From NCBI GenBank assembly GCA_946478895.1, contig CAMLDY010000074.1, positions 1-12,370 on the forward strand: DNA of 12,370 nucleotides. The letters run 5' to 3'. Shown here one piece after another: positions 6,158-12,370 of the stretch (positions within the stretch are counted from its first letter, which is position 1; every line of letters starts with the position of its first letter). The notes below the pieces were generated by a model. It did not search any database. It saw only the letters and a program-made list of their open reading frames with translations, and was not told the origin of the DNA. This DNA is from an uncultured Gemmatimonadota bacterium (GTDB taxonomy: Bacteria; Gemmatimonadota; Gemmatimonadetes; Gemmatimonadales; Gemmatimonadaceae). The translations under genes and the position numbers were made by a program.

Positions 6158-7615
6158 ATGATCGATGACATTCTCGCCGAGCTGGAGGCGGACACTGCAC
6201 TCGACATCGGCGAACAGTTCGCCGCGGTCACCGCCAGATACTTCGAATCGACGCGCTCCGGCGAAGGACAGGTATCCACGCCGCGACAGCCCGAGGAGCT
6301 GGCGCGGCGCTTCGACGAAACGTTTCCGCGAAGAGGCAGGCCCGTAGCGGAAATTCTTGCGCAGCTGGAGCGCGACATCATCGCCGACGCCAACAAGTAT
6401 TACCACCCGATGTACATGGGTCATCAGACATCGGCGCCGCTCCCGGTTGGCATCTGGATGGAGAGTGTGATCGGCGCGCTCAACCAATCGCTCGCGGTGT
6501 GGGAGATGTCACCGACCGCGACGATGATCGAGCATCGCATCGTCGGCTGGCTGGCCGCGCTCGCCGGCTTTGGCGACGGCGCTGGTGGCGCCATGACTTC
6601 AGGCGGAACCGAGGCAAATTTCACCGCGCTGCTGGCCGCGCGTAATGCCGCCATTCCCGATGCGTGGGAAGAAGGCGTCGGTGGCGACCCACCGGTCGTG
6701 GTATACGGTGAGCACGCCCACTACGCTGTCACGAGGGCGATCGGCCAGCTTGGGATTGGCATGCGTCGCGGGATCTCTATCGCTTCGCGCAACTATCGGA
6801 TCGACATCGATCTGTTGATTGGCGCGCTCGATCGGCTGCGCGACGAGGGCAAGAGAGTGATGGCGGTGGTGGCAACGGCTGGCACGACTGCGACCGGTTC
6901 ATTCGACGATCTGGTGACCGTCGGAGAGATCTGTGCCGAGCGCGGTTTGTGGCTGCACGTCGACGGTGCCCATGGCGCGAGCGCGGTGCTCTCGGCGAAT
7001 CCTCCGGCCGCGCTCGCCGGACTACGGCATGCGCGCTCGCTCGCATGGGACCCGCACAAGATGATGCTGCTCCCGCTTGCGGCAGGGATGGTCCTGACGC
7101 GCGACGAGCGGGAGCTGGAGAGGGCGTTCGCCCAACAGGCGCCATATCTCTTCCATGGAGGCAAGTCGACCCGCATTCTCGATCAGGGCATTCGCAGCTT
7201 CCAGTGCTCGCGCCGCGCCGACGTGCTCAAGCTCTGGTTCGTCATTCAGCGATACGGCTCCGACGGGCTCGGCAGGCTGTACGACCATCTGTGTCATACG
7301 GCACGGCTTCTCTACGAGGCGATCGAAGAGCGAGACGATTTCGAGAATCTGCACGAGCCCGAATCCAACATCCTCTGCTTCAGATACCTCGGGAAATCCG
7401 GCGCGCTGGCGACCCAGGTCGAGCGCGTCGACGCGCTGAATCGGGCGCTCCGCCCGCTGTATAACAGGGCAGGCAGCGGCTGGATCACCGCGACCACCCT
7501 CAATGGACGTCCGGTGCTGCGCGTCACGATGATGAACCCGCGCACCGGCGCCAAGCACGTGCAAGCTCTGCTCGACGGTCTCGCGAGTCAGGCGGCGAAA
7601 ATCGAATCAGCCTGA
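6158..7615 (+). CDS. Group II pyridoxal-phosphate-dependent amino-acid decarboxylase
   Basis: This 485-residue fold-type I PLP enzyme has the landmarks of the aromatic-amino-acid/glutamate/diaminobutyrate decarboxylase group. HPMYMGHQTSAP lies near 83-94. TSGGTEAN (147-154) would bind phosphate. H188 (in HAHYA) would stack on the PLP ring. D269 (HVDGAHG) would pair with the pyridine nitrogen. WDPHK gives the Schiff-base lysine K301. The length is typical and all key residues are intact, so it should be active. Substrate cannot be assigned from sequence alone: glutamate, aromatic amino acids, 2,4-diaminobutyrate and cysteine sulfinate are all possible. It would act in the cytoplasm and release CO2 and an amine. 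The ATG is chosen because it follows an extended -10 and starts the expected N-terminal helix. The gene ends tail-to-tail with the transporter, overlapping it by 9 bp, so the two are not in one operon. Confidence 0.92.
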   Translation: MIDDILAELEADTALDIGEQFAAVTARYFESTRSGEGQVSTPRQPEELARRFDETFPRRGRPVAEILAQLERDIIADANKYYHPMYMGHQTSAPLPVGIWMESVIGALNQSLAVWEMSPTATMIEHRIVGWLAALAGFGDGAGGAMTSGGTEANFTALLAARNAAIPDAWEEGVGGDPPVVVYGEHAHYAVTRAIGQLGIGMRRGISIASRNYRIDIDLLIGALDRLRDEGKRVMAVVATAGTTATGSFDDLVTVGEICAERGLWLHVDGAHGASAVLSANPPAALAGLRHARSLAWDPHKMMLLPLAAGMVLTRDERELERAFAQQAPYLFHGGKSTRILDQGIRSFQCSRRADVLKLWFVIQRYGSDGLGRLYDHLCHTARLLYEAIEERDDFENLHEPESNILCFRYLGKSGALATQVERVDALNRALRPLYNRAGSGWITATTLNGRPVLRVTMMNPRTGAKHVQALLDGLASQAAKIESA

Positions 7616-8872
7616 GGCGGCGATTCTGCTTCGCTCGTCGCTGTCGATTCGCCCGAACTCCACCGCGTGGTGCTCGCGTCCGAGCCAGGCGATGATTGCC
7701 GCGCACGAGAAAACTGTCACAGCCACGATGGCCATCGACTGGGCGTAGGTCATGCGCGTCGCGAGAACCGCCTCGAGGTACGCGACCGAGCTCGCGATCA
7801 GGACGCCGCACTGATACGCGAACCCGGGGAGGAAGCCGCGCACCGAATCGGGTGAAAGCTCGGTGATGTGCGCGGGGATGACACCCCAGGCACCCTGCAC
7901 CATGAACTGCATCGCGAACGCACCGATCACGAGGCCCGCGAGCGAAGGCGAGAACGCCCAAACCGGAATGACCAGAATTGCCAACACCAGTGCGAGAGCA
8001 ATCGACCGGCGCCGTCCGATGCGATCGGACAGATAGCCGAACGCGATTCCGCCGACGATCGCGCCGACCATCGAGAACGCCGTCAAGGCGGCGCGTTTTT
8101 GTGGTGAGAACCCCCAGTCCCGCTGCAGGAACGTCGGGTACATGTCCTGGGTGCCGTGCGAGACGAAGTTCATCCCCGCCATCAGCAGCGTCAGATAGAG
8201 AAAGAGCTTCCAGTGCGAGGCAATCCCGCGTCCGAGGCTGCTCCAGTCCTTGTGACGCGTGCGCTTCCAGACCTCGGACTCCTCGACACGATAACGCACG
8301 AACAGCGCGAGCAGCGCCGGAAGACCGCCGATGAAGAACATCGGCCGCCACCCCCAGCGCGGGAAAACGAAGAAGTAGCAGACCGCGGCAAGCAGATATC
8401 CCGTCGCATAACCCTGCTGCAGCAAACCCGACAACACGCCGCGGCGTCCCTTGGGCGCTTTTTCCATCGCCAGCGAAGCGCCCACTCCCCACTCACCGCC
8501 CATCCCGATGCCGAACAGCGCACGCAGGATGAGAAACACGGTGTAGGACGGCGCGAGGCCGGAGAGCACTTCGACGATCGAGAAGAAGACGAGATCGATC
8601 ATCAGCGGCAGCTTGCGGCCGTACCGATCGGCCATCAGGCCGAAAATGAACGCGCCGACCGGGCGGAAGGCGAGCGTGATCGTGAGAGTGAGCGCAAGCT
8701 GCGCGTCGGTTTTGCCGAATTCCCGGGCGATCGCCGTCAGCGCGAAGACGACGAGAAAGAAATCGAAAGCGTCGAGAGTCCAGCCGAGGAAGCTTGCGAA
8801 TACCGCTGCACGATGGCCGCGGGGTGCGGCCTGCGAGATGGACGAAGGACTGATCGCGTCGGTGCTTGGCAT
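7607..8872 (-). CDS. MFS transporter of the sialate/monocarboxylate:H+ symporter type (Jen1/SHS family)
   Basis: The 421-residue protein has about 12 hydrophobic segments. Family markers are GWTLDAFDFF in the first helix (30-39, D34 and D37), the MFS motif A DRYGRK (82-87) with its partner DRIGRR (283-288), and RALFGIGMGGEWGVG (117-131), shared by metabolite and sialate symporters. The segment 235-247 fits the NxxSHxTQDxxxT signature reported for lactate/pyruvate carriers of the Jen1 group: N235, S238, H239, T241, Q242, D243, T247. It most likely imports a small monocarboxylate such as lactate or pyruvate with a proton across the inner membrane. Sialic acid or another acid remains possible. 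It is divergent from the dipeptidase gene and convergent with the decarboxylase. The start at 8872 follows a -10-like CATATT and has no Shine-Dalgarno. Confidence 0.88.
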   Translation of the reverse strand: MPSTDAISPSSISQAAPRGHRAAVFASFLGWTLDAFDFFLVVFALTAIAREFGKTDAQLALTLTITLAFRPVGAFIFGLMADRYGRKLPLMIDLVFFSIVEVLSGLAPSYTVFLILRALFGIGMGGEWGVGASLAMEKAPKGRRGVLSGLLQQGYATGYLLAAVCYFFVFPRWGWRPMFFIGGLPALLALFVRYRVEESEVWKRTRHKDWSSLGRGIASHWKLFLYLTLLMAGMNFVSHGTQDMYPTFLQRDWGFSPQKRAALTAFSMVGAIVGGIAFGYLSDRIGRRRSIALALVLAILVIPVWAFSPSLAGLVIGAFAMQFMVQGAWGVIPAHITELSPDSVRGFLPGFAYQCGVLIASSVAYLEAVLATRMTYAQSMAIVAVTVFSCAAIIAWLGREHHAVEFGRIDSDERSRIAASG

Positions 8873-8890
8873 GCGCCAATATGCGCCAAT
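8871..8890. repeat. Perfect 10-bp tandem duplication at the transporter start
   Basis: The unit ATGCGCCAAT occurs twice with no spacer. On the minus strand (ATTGGCGCAT) one copy supplies most of the transporter start codon and the junction of the two copies creates its -10-like CATATT. It may be a slippage duplication or a tandem operator. Confidence 0.6.
8878..8883 (-). promoter_or_regulatory. -10-like hexamer upstream of the transporter
   Basis: Read on the minus strand, CATATT ends 5 nt before the ATG (8872). No Shine-Dalgarno lies in between, which suggests a leaderless or near-leaderless transcript. The hexamer is generated at the junction of the 10-bp tandem repeat. Confidence 0.4.
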
Positions 8891-8933
8891 CGGGATGTGA
8901 CAGGAATGGCTCGTCTCGCTGTCGCCGCCGCGC

Positions 8934-8939
8934 TATCCT
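8934..8939 (+). promoter_or_regulatory. -10-like hexamer upstream of the dipeptidase
   Basis: TATCCT ends 5 nt before the ATG at 8945, and no Shine-Dalgarno is present. An in-frame ATG at 8906 has an AGGA only 2 nt or less away and would put a second hydrophobic stretch ahead of the signal peptide, so 8945 is preferred. Confidence 0.4.
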
Positions 8940-8944
8940 TGGGC

Positions 8945-9637
8945 ATGCGAACCAACAAAAGGATTTCCGCTGTTGCGGTGCTGGTCGCCGTTGCGGGATG
9001 CGCGACGACAGCCACTCCGCCCGTGCGCACCGCCCCGCCGGTCAACACCGAAGAGACGGCCGTCGCGCCCGACGCGGTTGCCGACACCCTTCTCGCCGAC
9101 GTGCGCACGCTCGATCCCGAAATATTCGTCGAGATGAGGTATGCGACGTCGAACAACTTTACCGGCGCGCCGTTGCCCGGCTATCTGGCGAACAAGGCGT
9201 TCTTGAGACGCGAGGCTGCCGCCGCTCTCGCGCTGGTCGAGCGCGACCTCAAGCCGCGTGGACTCGGCATCAAGGTTTTTGATGCGTACCGTCCGGTGCG
9301 CGCGACGCTGGCAATGGTCGACTGGACGAAACGAGTCAACCGACCCGATCTCCTCACCGACGGCTACATTGCGAGCCGCTCGCGCCATAACCTCGGCCTC
9401 GCCATCGACTGCACTCTTGTGGACCTGACGACGGGGCGCGAGCTGGAGATGGGGACACCGTTCGACACCTTCTCCGCCGCCGCCCACACCGCCAACGCAT
9501 CCGGTGAGGCAGCGCTCAATCGGCAGAAGCTCAAGACGGCGATGGAGGCCGAAGGATTCGTGAACTACGACCAGGAATGGTGGCACTTCAGCTTCGACGT
9601 GCCGAATCCATTGCGCTTCGACCGCGTAATCCAGTAG
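8945..9637 (+). CDS. D-alanyl-D-alanine dipeptidase (VanX/DdpX type), predicted lipoprotein
   Basis: The 230-residue protein has a lipoprotein signal peptide with lipobox VAGC (C19), then a Pro/Thr-rich linker and a peptidase M15D domain (about 45-230). Zinc ligands are visible as H148 and D155 in SRHNLGLAID and H214 in EWWHF. E211 in the same motif is the expected catalytic base, and R116 in FDAYRPVRA matches the conserved active-site arginine. The enzyme should cleave free D-Ala-D-Ala. Lipid anchoring puts it outside the cytoplasm. That argues against the VanX role in vancomycin resistance, which depletes the cytoplasmic dipeptide pool, and favours scavenging of peptidoglycan-derived dipeptide, as for DdpX- or PcgL-like enzymes. 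No vanH, vanA or vanRS gene is nearby. It is divergent from the carboxylate transporter. The copA promoter starts 4 nt after its stop. Confidence 0.9.
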   Translation: MRTNKRISAVAVLVAVAGCATTATPPVRTAPPVNTEETAVAPDAVADTLLADVRTLDPEIFVEMRYATSNNFTGAPLPGYLANKAFLRREAAAALALVERDLKPRGLGIKVFDAYRPVRATLAMVDWTKRVNRPDLLTDGYIASRSRHNLGLAIDCTLVDLTTGRELEMGTPFDTFSAAAHTANASGEAALNRQKLKTAMEAEGFVNYDQEWWHFSFDVPNPLRFDRVIQ

Positions 9638-9640
9638 CCA

Positions 9641-9665
9641 TTGACATAGGGGAGGGGGGTATATT
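9641..9665 (+). promoter_or_regulatory. copA-csoR promoter with embedded G-tract, candidate CsoR operator
   Basis: A perfect -35 (TTGACA, 9641-9646) and a good -10 (TATATT, 9660-9665) are separated by only 13 bp. An alternative weaker -10, TTGATT (9664-9669), would restore a 17-bp spacer. Between them is a G-tract, GGGGAGGGGGG (9649-9659), flanked by inverted ATA (9646-9648) and TAT (9660-9662). A/T-flanked G/C tracts of this kind are the operator pattern of the CsoR/RcnR family, and csoR lies in the same operon. Repressor binding here would cover both promoter elements. Confidence 0.65.
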
Positions 9666-9676
9666 GATTTAGCCGC

Positions 9677-9682
9677 GGGAGG
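9677..9682 (+). promoter_or_regulatory. Shine-Dalgarno deciding the GTG start of copA
   Basis: GGGAGG, 6 nt before the GTG at 9689. There is no competing ATG before the metal-binding domain, so the GTG start is well supported. Confidence 0.75.
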
Positions 9683-9688
9683 ACGCAC

Positions 9689-11926
9689 GTGGCTACTTCA
9701 GTTGAAACAAGAGACAAGAACGAAGCAACCGTGGCATTCCCTGTCACCGGCATGACCTGCGCTGCCTGCCAGGCACGCGTCCAGCGCGCCCTCACGACCC
9801 AGCCTGGGGTGGTGGACGCGACGGTAAATCTTCTGACCGGTAGCGCAGCGGTCCGCTTCGACCCTGACGCCGTGACTGCTGAGCGCCTCGTCGAAGCCGT
9901 CCGCGCCACCGGGTACGACGCCGAGCTTCCCGTCGCGCAGCCGAGGACCCTTGCTCCCGAGCAGAACGAACGCGCAGAGATCGAGCAGGCGCGGTCTCTC
10001 GCGATCAAGGCAGCGGTGAGCGTTCTGGCCGGAGTGGTGATGATGGCGCTGTCGATGTCGGCGGCGCACATCGCGCTCACCAATTACTCGCTGCTCGGAC
10101 TGACCACGGTCGTCCTCGTTTGGGCAGGGAGCGACATCTACCGGCGCGCGTACAAGGCTGCGCGGCACGGATCGGCTGACATGAATACCCTCGTCACCCT
10201 CGGCACCGGCGCGGCGTACGTCTATTCGGTCGTCGCGACGCTCGTCCCCGACGCATTCGCGCGCAACGGCATCCCGCCCGACGTGTATTACGAAGCGGTG
10301 GTGTTCATAATCGGCCTCGTGCTGGCGGGTCGCGCCATCGAAGCCCGCGCCAAACGACGCACCACCGACGCTCTCAGAAAGCTCGTCACTCTTCTTCCGC
10401 CCGTCGCGCGCATCGAGCGTGGAGGCGAGTGGATCGACATTCCACTCGCCGACGTCCGGCCGGGCGAGATCGTCGTCGTGCGCCCTGGTGAGCGAATTCC
10501 GGTCGATGGCGAGATCGTCGACGGCTCCAGTGAAATCGACGAATCGATGCTCACCGGCGAGCCGATGCCGGTGGCGAAGTCGGTGGGCGAGCGCGTGGTT
10601 GGCGGTACGGTGAACACCACCGGGGCGTTCCGATATCGCGCGACCAGCGTCGGCGAGGACAGCGTGCTGGCGCGCATTGTCAGGTTGATGCGCGACGCGC
10701 AGAGCTCGCGCGCCCCGATCCAGCGACTCGCGGACAGGGTGAGCGCGGTATTCGTTCCGGTCGTCGTGGGAATTTCGGTGACGACGTTCGTCGCATGGTA
10801 TTTCCTGGCCGATGCAGCGGCGTTGCCGAGGGCGATCGCCGCAGCGGTGTCCGTGCTGATCATCGCCTGTCCATGCGCGATGGGCCTGGCAGTTCCCACC
10901 GCTGTAATGGTTGCGACTGGACGCGGCGCGGAACTTGGGCTGTTGATCAAGGGCGGCGAGATCCTGCAGCGAGCCGGTGATGTGGACACCGTTGTGCTCG
11001 ACAAGACGGGGACCGTGACGGAAGGTGCGCCTTCCGTAGTCCGCGTTGTCGCGACAGGCGATGTCACCGAGTCGGAGCTGCTCGCGGTTGCTTCTGCGCT
11101 CGAGCGGCACTCCGAGCACCCGCTGGCCGGCGCAATCGTCCGTCACGCCGTGGATCGCGGTGTGAAACCGGCGGACGTCGCCGAGTTCAAATCGCACACC
11201 GGCACTGGAGTCACAGGAGTCGTCGGCAAGCGGAGCGTCGCGGTCGGCAATGCTTCCATGATGAGCCAGCAAGGCATCGAGGTGCCGGCGATCGCCGACG
11301 CGACAGAGAGCGGCACAACCGACATCTACGTCGCCATCGACGGTGCGGTGCGGGGAATCATCGTGCTAACTGATTCGATCAGGCCCACCTCGCGTCACGC
11401 GGTGAGCGAGCTGGGCGCGCTCGGGATCGACGTCGTCCTCGTTACCGGAGATCGGCGTGCGACGGCTCAGTCGATCGCGCGAGCGGCTGGAATCGACAAT
11501 GTCGTCGCCGAAGTTCTGCCCGCGGACAAGCTGGCCGAGATAAGATCGCTTCAGGAGCGCGGCAAAGTCGTGGCAATGGTGGGCGACGGCATCAACGACG
11601 CGCCGGCGCTTGCACAGGCCGACATCGGAATCTCGATGCCCAGGGGAACCGACGTCGCGATCGAAGCGAGCGACATTGCGCTGATGCGCAGCGATCTGCG
11701 CGCGGTGCCGACGGCGATCTCGCTCTCCCGGCGCACCATGCAGACGATGAAACAGAATCTGTTCTGGGCGTTCGTTTACAACGTGATTGGTATTCCGATC
11801 GCCGCCGGTGTCCTCTATCCGGTCACTGGCTGGATGCTGAGCCCGATCATCGCCAGCGCGGCGATGGCGTTGAGCTCGGTGAGCGTGGTCACCAACAGCC
11901 TGCGGCTCCGCACCGTCAGGCTTTGA
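9689..11926 (+). CDS. copA: Cu(I)-exporting P1B-type ATPase CopA
   Basis: The 745-residue protein has one N-terminal heavy-metal-associated domain (about 13-78) with GMTCAAC, metal ligands C24 and C27. Eight predicted membrane helices follow. The actuator domain carries LTGEP (288-292). The transmembrane CPC motif is C394-P-C396. The phosphorylation site is DKTGT (D438). The nucleotide-binding domain has the HP motif of P1B pumps (SEHPLA, 475-480) and the hinge GDGINDAPA (632-640). The last helices hold YN (697-698) and MALSS (727-731), the combination typical of the Cu(I)-specific P1B-1 group rather than Zn/Cd pumps. It moves Cu(I) out of the cytoplasm using ATP. All catalytic residues are intact. 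It is the first gene of an operon with csoR, starts from GTG, and probably is induced by copper through the upstream G-tract site. Confidence 0.96.
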   Translation: MATSVETRDKNEATVAFPVTGMTCAACQARVQRALTTQPGVVDATVNLLTGSAAVRFDPDAVTAERLVEAVRATGYDAELPVAQPRTLAPEQNERAEIEQARSLAIKAAVSVLAGVVMMALSMSAAHIALTNYSLLGLTTVVLVWAGSDIYRRAYKAARHGSADMNTLVTLGTGAAYVYSVVATLVPDAFARNGIPPDVYYEAVVFIIGLVLAGRAIEARAKRRTTDALRKLVTLLPPVARIERGGEWIDIPLADVRPGEIVVVRPGERIPVDGEIVDGSSEIDESMLTGEPMPVAKSVGERVVGGTVNTTGAFRYRATSVGEDSVLARIVRLMRDAQSSRAPIQRLADRVSAVFVPVVVGISVTTFVAWYFLADAAALPRAIAAAVSVLIIACPCAMGLAVPTAVMVATGRGAELGLLIKGGEILQRAGDVDTVVLDKTGTVTEGAPSVVRVVATGDVTESELLAVASALERHSEHPLAGAIVRHAVDRGVKPADVAEFKSHTGTGVTGVVGKRSVAVGNASMMSQQGIEVPAIADATESGTTDIYVAIDGAVRGIIVLTDSIRPTSRHAVSELGALGIDVVLVTGDRRATAQSIARAAGIDNVVAEVLPADKLAEIRSLQERGKVVAMVGDGINDAPALAQADIGISMPRGTDVAIEASDIALMRSDLRAVPTAISLSRRTMQTMKQNLFWAFVYNVIGIPIAAGVLYPVTGWMLSPIIASAAMALSSVSVVTNSLRLRTVRL

Positions 11927-11929
11927 TTC

Positions 11930-11933
11930 GAGG
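11930..11933 (+). promoter_or_regulatory. Shine-Dalgarno choosing the csoR ATG
   Basis: GAGG, 7 nt before the ATG at 11941. It favours this start over the in-frame TTG at 11923, which would overlap the copA stop as TTGA. Confidence 0.55.
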
Positions 11934-11940
11934 ATCGAAG

Positions 11941-12309
11941 ATGCCGGGCAGCTCGAAGACGAAAAAAGCCTCGTCCGCCGTCGAATGTGGCTGCGCCGTT
12001 CGCGATGCCGCGGCGAGCGAACGCACCGCGGTCGCCGTCGATCCCGACGCGAAATCCAGAAATCTGAACCGCCTCCGCCGAATCGAAGGGCAGGTTCGCG
12101 GGCTCCAGAAGATGGTCGATGAAGATCGCTACTGCGCCGACATCCTCACCCAGATCTCGTCGGTTCAGGAAGCGCTGCGCGGGGTCAGCCGGGAGCTGAT
12201 GCGCAACCATCTAAAGCACTGCGCCTCGAGCGCGATCCGCAGCGGAGGCGAGGAGGCGGATCGGATGTACGATGAGATCGTCGGACTGATGGATCGGCAG
12301 GGGAGATGA
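11941..12309 (+). CDS. csoR: Copper-sensing repressor of the CsoR/RcnR family
   Basis: The 122-residue all-helical protein has the family signature NRLRRIEGQVRGLQKMV (43-59). The copper ligands match the Cys-His-Cys set of true CsoR: C65 (in RYCADIL), H90 and C94 (in NHLKHC). This argues for Cu(I) rather than nickel (RcnR) or formaldehyde (FrmR) sensing. CsoR tetramers hold DNA in the apo form and release it when Cu(I) binds. The gene is 14 nt downstream of copA, so it should be co-transcribed and autoregulated through the G-tract promoter site. The first 38 or so residues extend beyond the core fold and contain a Cys-Gly-Cys (C16, C18) that most relatives I know lack. The ATG at 11941 has a Shine-Dalgarno. 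A TTG at 11923 would add six residues. Confidence 0.93.
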   Translation: MPGSSKTKKASSAVECGCAVRDAAASERTAVAVDPDAKSRNLNRLRRIEGQVRGLQKMVDEDRYCADILTQISSVQEALRGVSRELMRNHLKHCASSAIRSGGEEADRMYDEIVGLMDRQGR

Positions 12310-12370
12310 TGCTCCCAACAATGCTCCGGGTGATTAAAGGCAACGGAACGGGTGCGAGACGTCAGTAGCA
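12310..12370. other. Terminal 61 bp without recognisable feature
   Basis: After the csoR stop I see only a weak 5-bp inverted repeat (GGGAG/CTCCC, 12301-12316) that overlaps the stop codon and has no following T-run. No convincing terminator or downstream gene start is visible before the window ends. Confidence 0.5.

Noticed and set aside
8156..8944. Upstream in-frame extension of the dipeptidase (263 codons before 8945)
   Set aside because: The extension is antisense to the conserved MFS transporter and would bury the lipoprotein signal peptide in the middle of the protein. The start at 8945 is consistent with the lipobox.
1096..9637. Antibiotic-resistance island (Ere-like esterase plus VanX-like dipeptidase)
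   Set aside because: The genes are in separate transcription units with unrelated genes between them. There are no mobile elements and no other van genes, and the dipeptidase is exported. Both families are common in environmental chromosomes with non-resistance roles.
9698..11272. Long minus-strand open frame (524 codons) opposite copA
   Set aside because: It lies wholly antisense to an intact CopA with every catalytic motif, and has low-complexity Arg/His/Asp composition and no recognisable motif.
12301..12316. GGGAG/CTCCC hairpin at the end of csoR as a terminator
   Set aside because: Stem of only 5 bp, overlaps the stop codon, and lacks a T-tract.
1..12370. Mobile element, phage, defence or CRISPR system
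   Set aside because: No transposase, integrase, nuclease, terminal inverted repeats, spaced direct repeats or tRNA attachment site was seen, and composition is uniform.

Overview
The window (12,370 bp, GC-rich, codon use uniform throughout) looks like ordinary chromosome of a free-living, probably soil or sediment bacterium. Several features fit Gemmatimonadota or a similar GC-rich phylum: single-gene transcription units, a small lipoprotein of a type I associate with that phylum, a large ATPase-LuxR regulator, and start codons placed directly behind -10-like hexamers. There is no rRNA or other phylogenetic marker, so the phylum is a weak inference. I see no tRNA, CRISPR array, insertion sequence, integrase or phage gene.

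Layout. (1) 47-1093 (+): a double-PAS protein ending in a HisKA-like helix pair but lacking a kinase ATPase domain. (2) 1096-2409 (-): an erythromycin-esterase-family hydrolase, convergent with gene 1 (2 bp between stops). (3) 2554-5580 (+): a 1008-residue ATPase/TPR/LuxR regulator, divergent from the esterase across 144 bp that include a perfect 15-bp palindrome at the esterase start. (4) 5703-6119 (+): a small beta-rich lipoprotein behind a 122-bp leader with three inverted repeats. (5) 6158-7615 (+): a group II PLP-dependent amino-acid decarboxylase. (6) 7607-8872 (-): an MFS transporter with the monocarboxylate-symporter (Jen1/SHS) signature, tail-to-tail with the decarboxylase and overlapping it by 9 bp. 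(7) 8945-9637 (+): a VanX-type D-Ala-D-Ala dipeptidase lipoprotein, divergent from the transporter across 72 bp. (8) 9689-11926 and 11941-12309 (+): a copper efflux operon, copA followed by csoR, with a G-tract candidate operator in its promoter. All intergenic gaps are under 300 bp. The last 61 bp (12310-12370) hold nothing I recognise.

Working together. The clear functional unit is copA-csoR: the pump exports Cu(I) and CsoR would repress its own operon through the G-tract site until copper binds. The esterase and the large LuxR regulator share a divergent control region and may be linked. The rest look like independent units for envelope recycling, carboxylate uptake and amino-acid decarboxylation. 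I see no convincing undescribed multigene system. The most unusual signals are the repeated leaderless-start architecture, the degenerate ATPase motifs of the regulator, the kinase-less PAS/HisKA protein, the structured lipoprotein leader, and the CxC-bearing N-terminal extension of CsoR.
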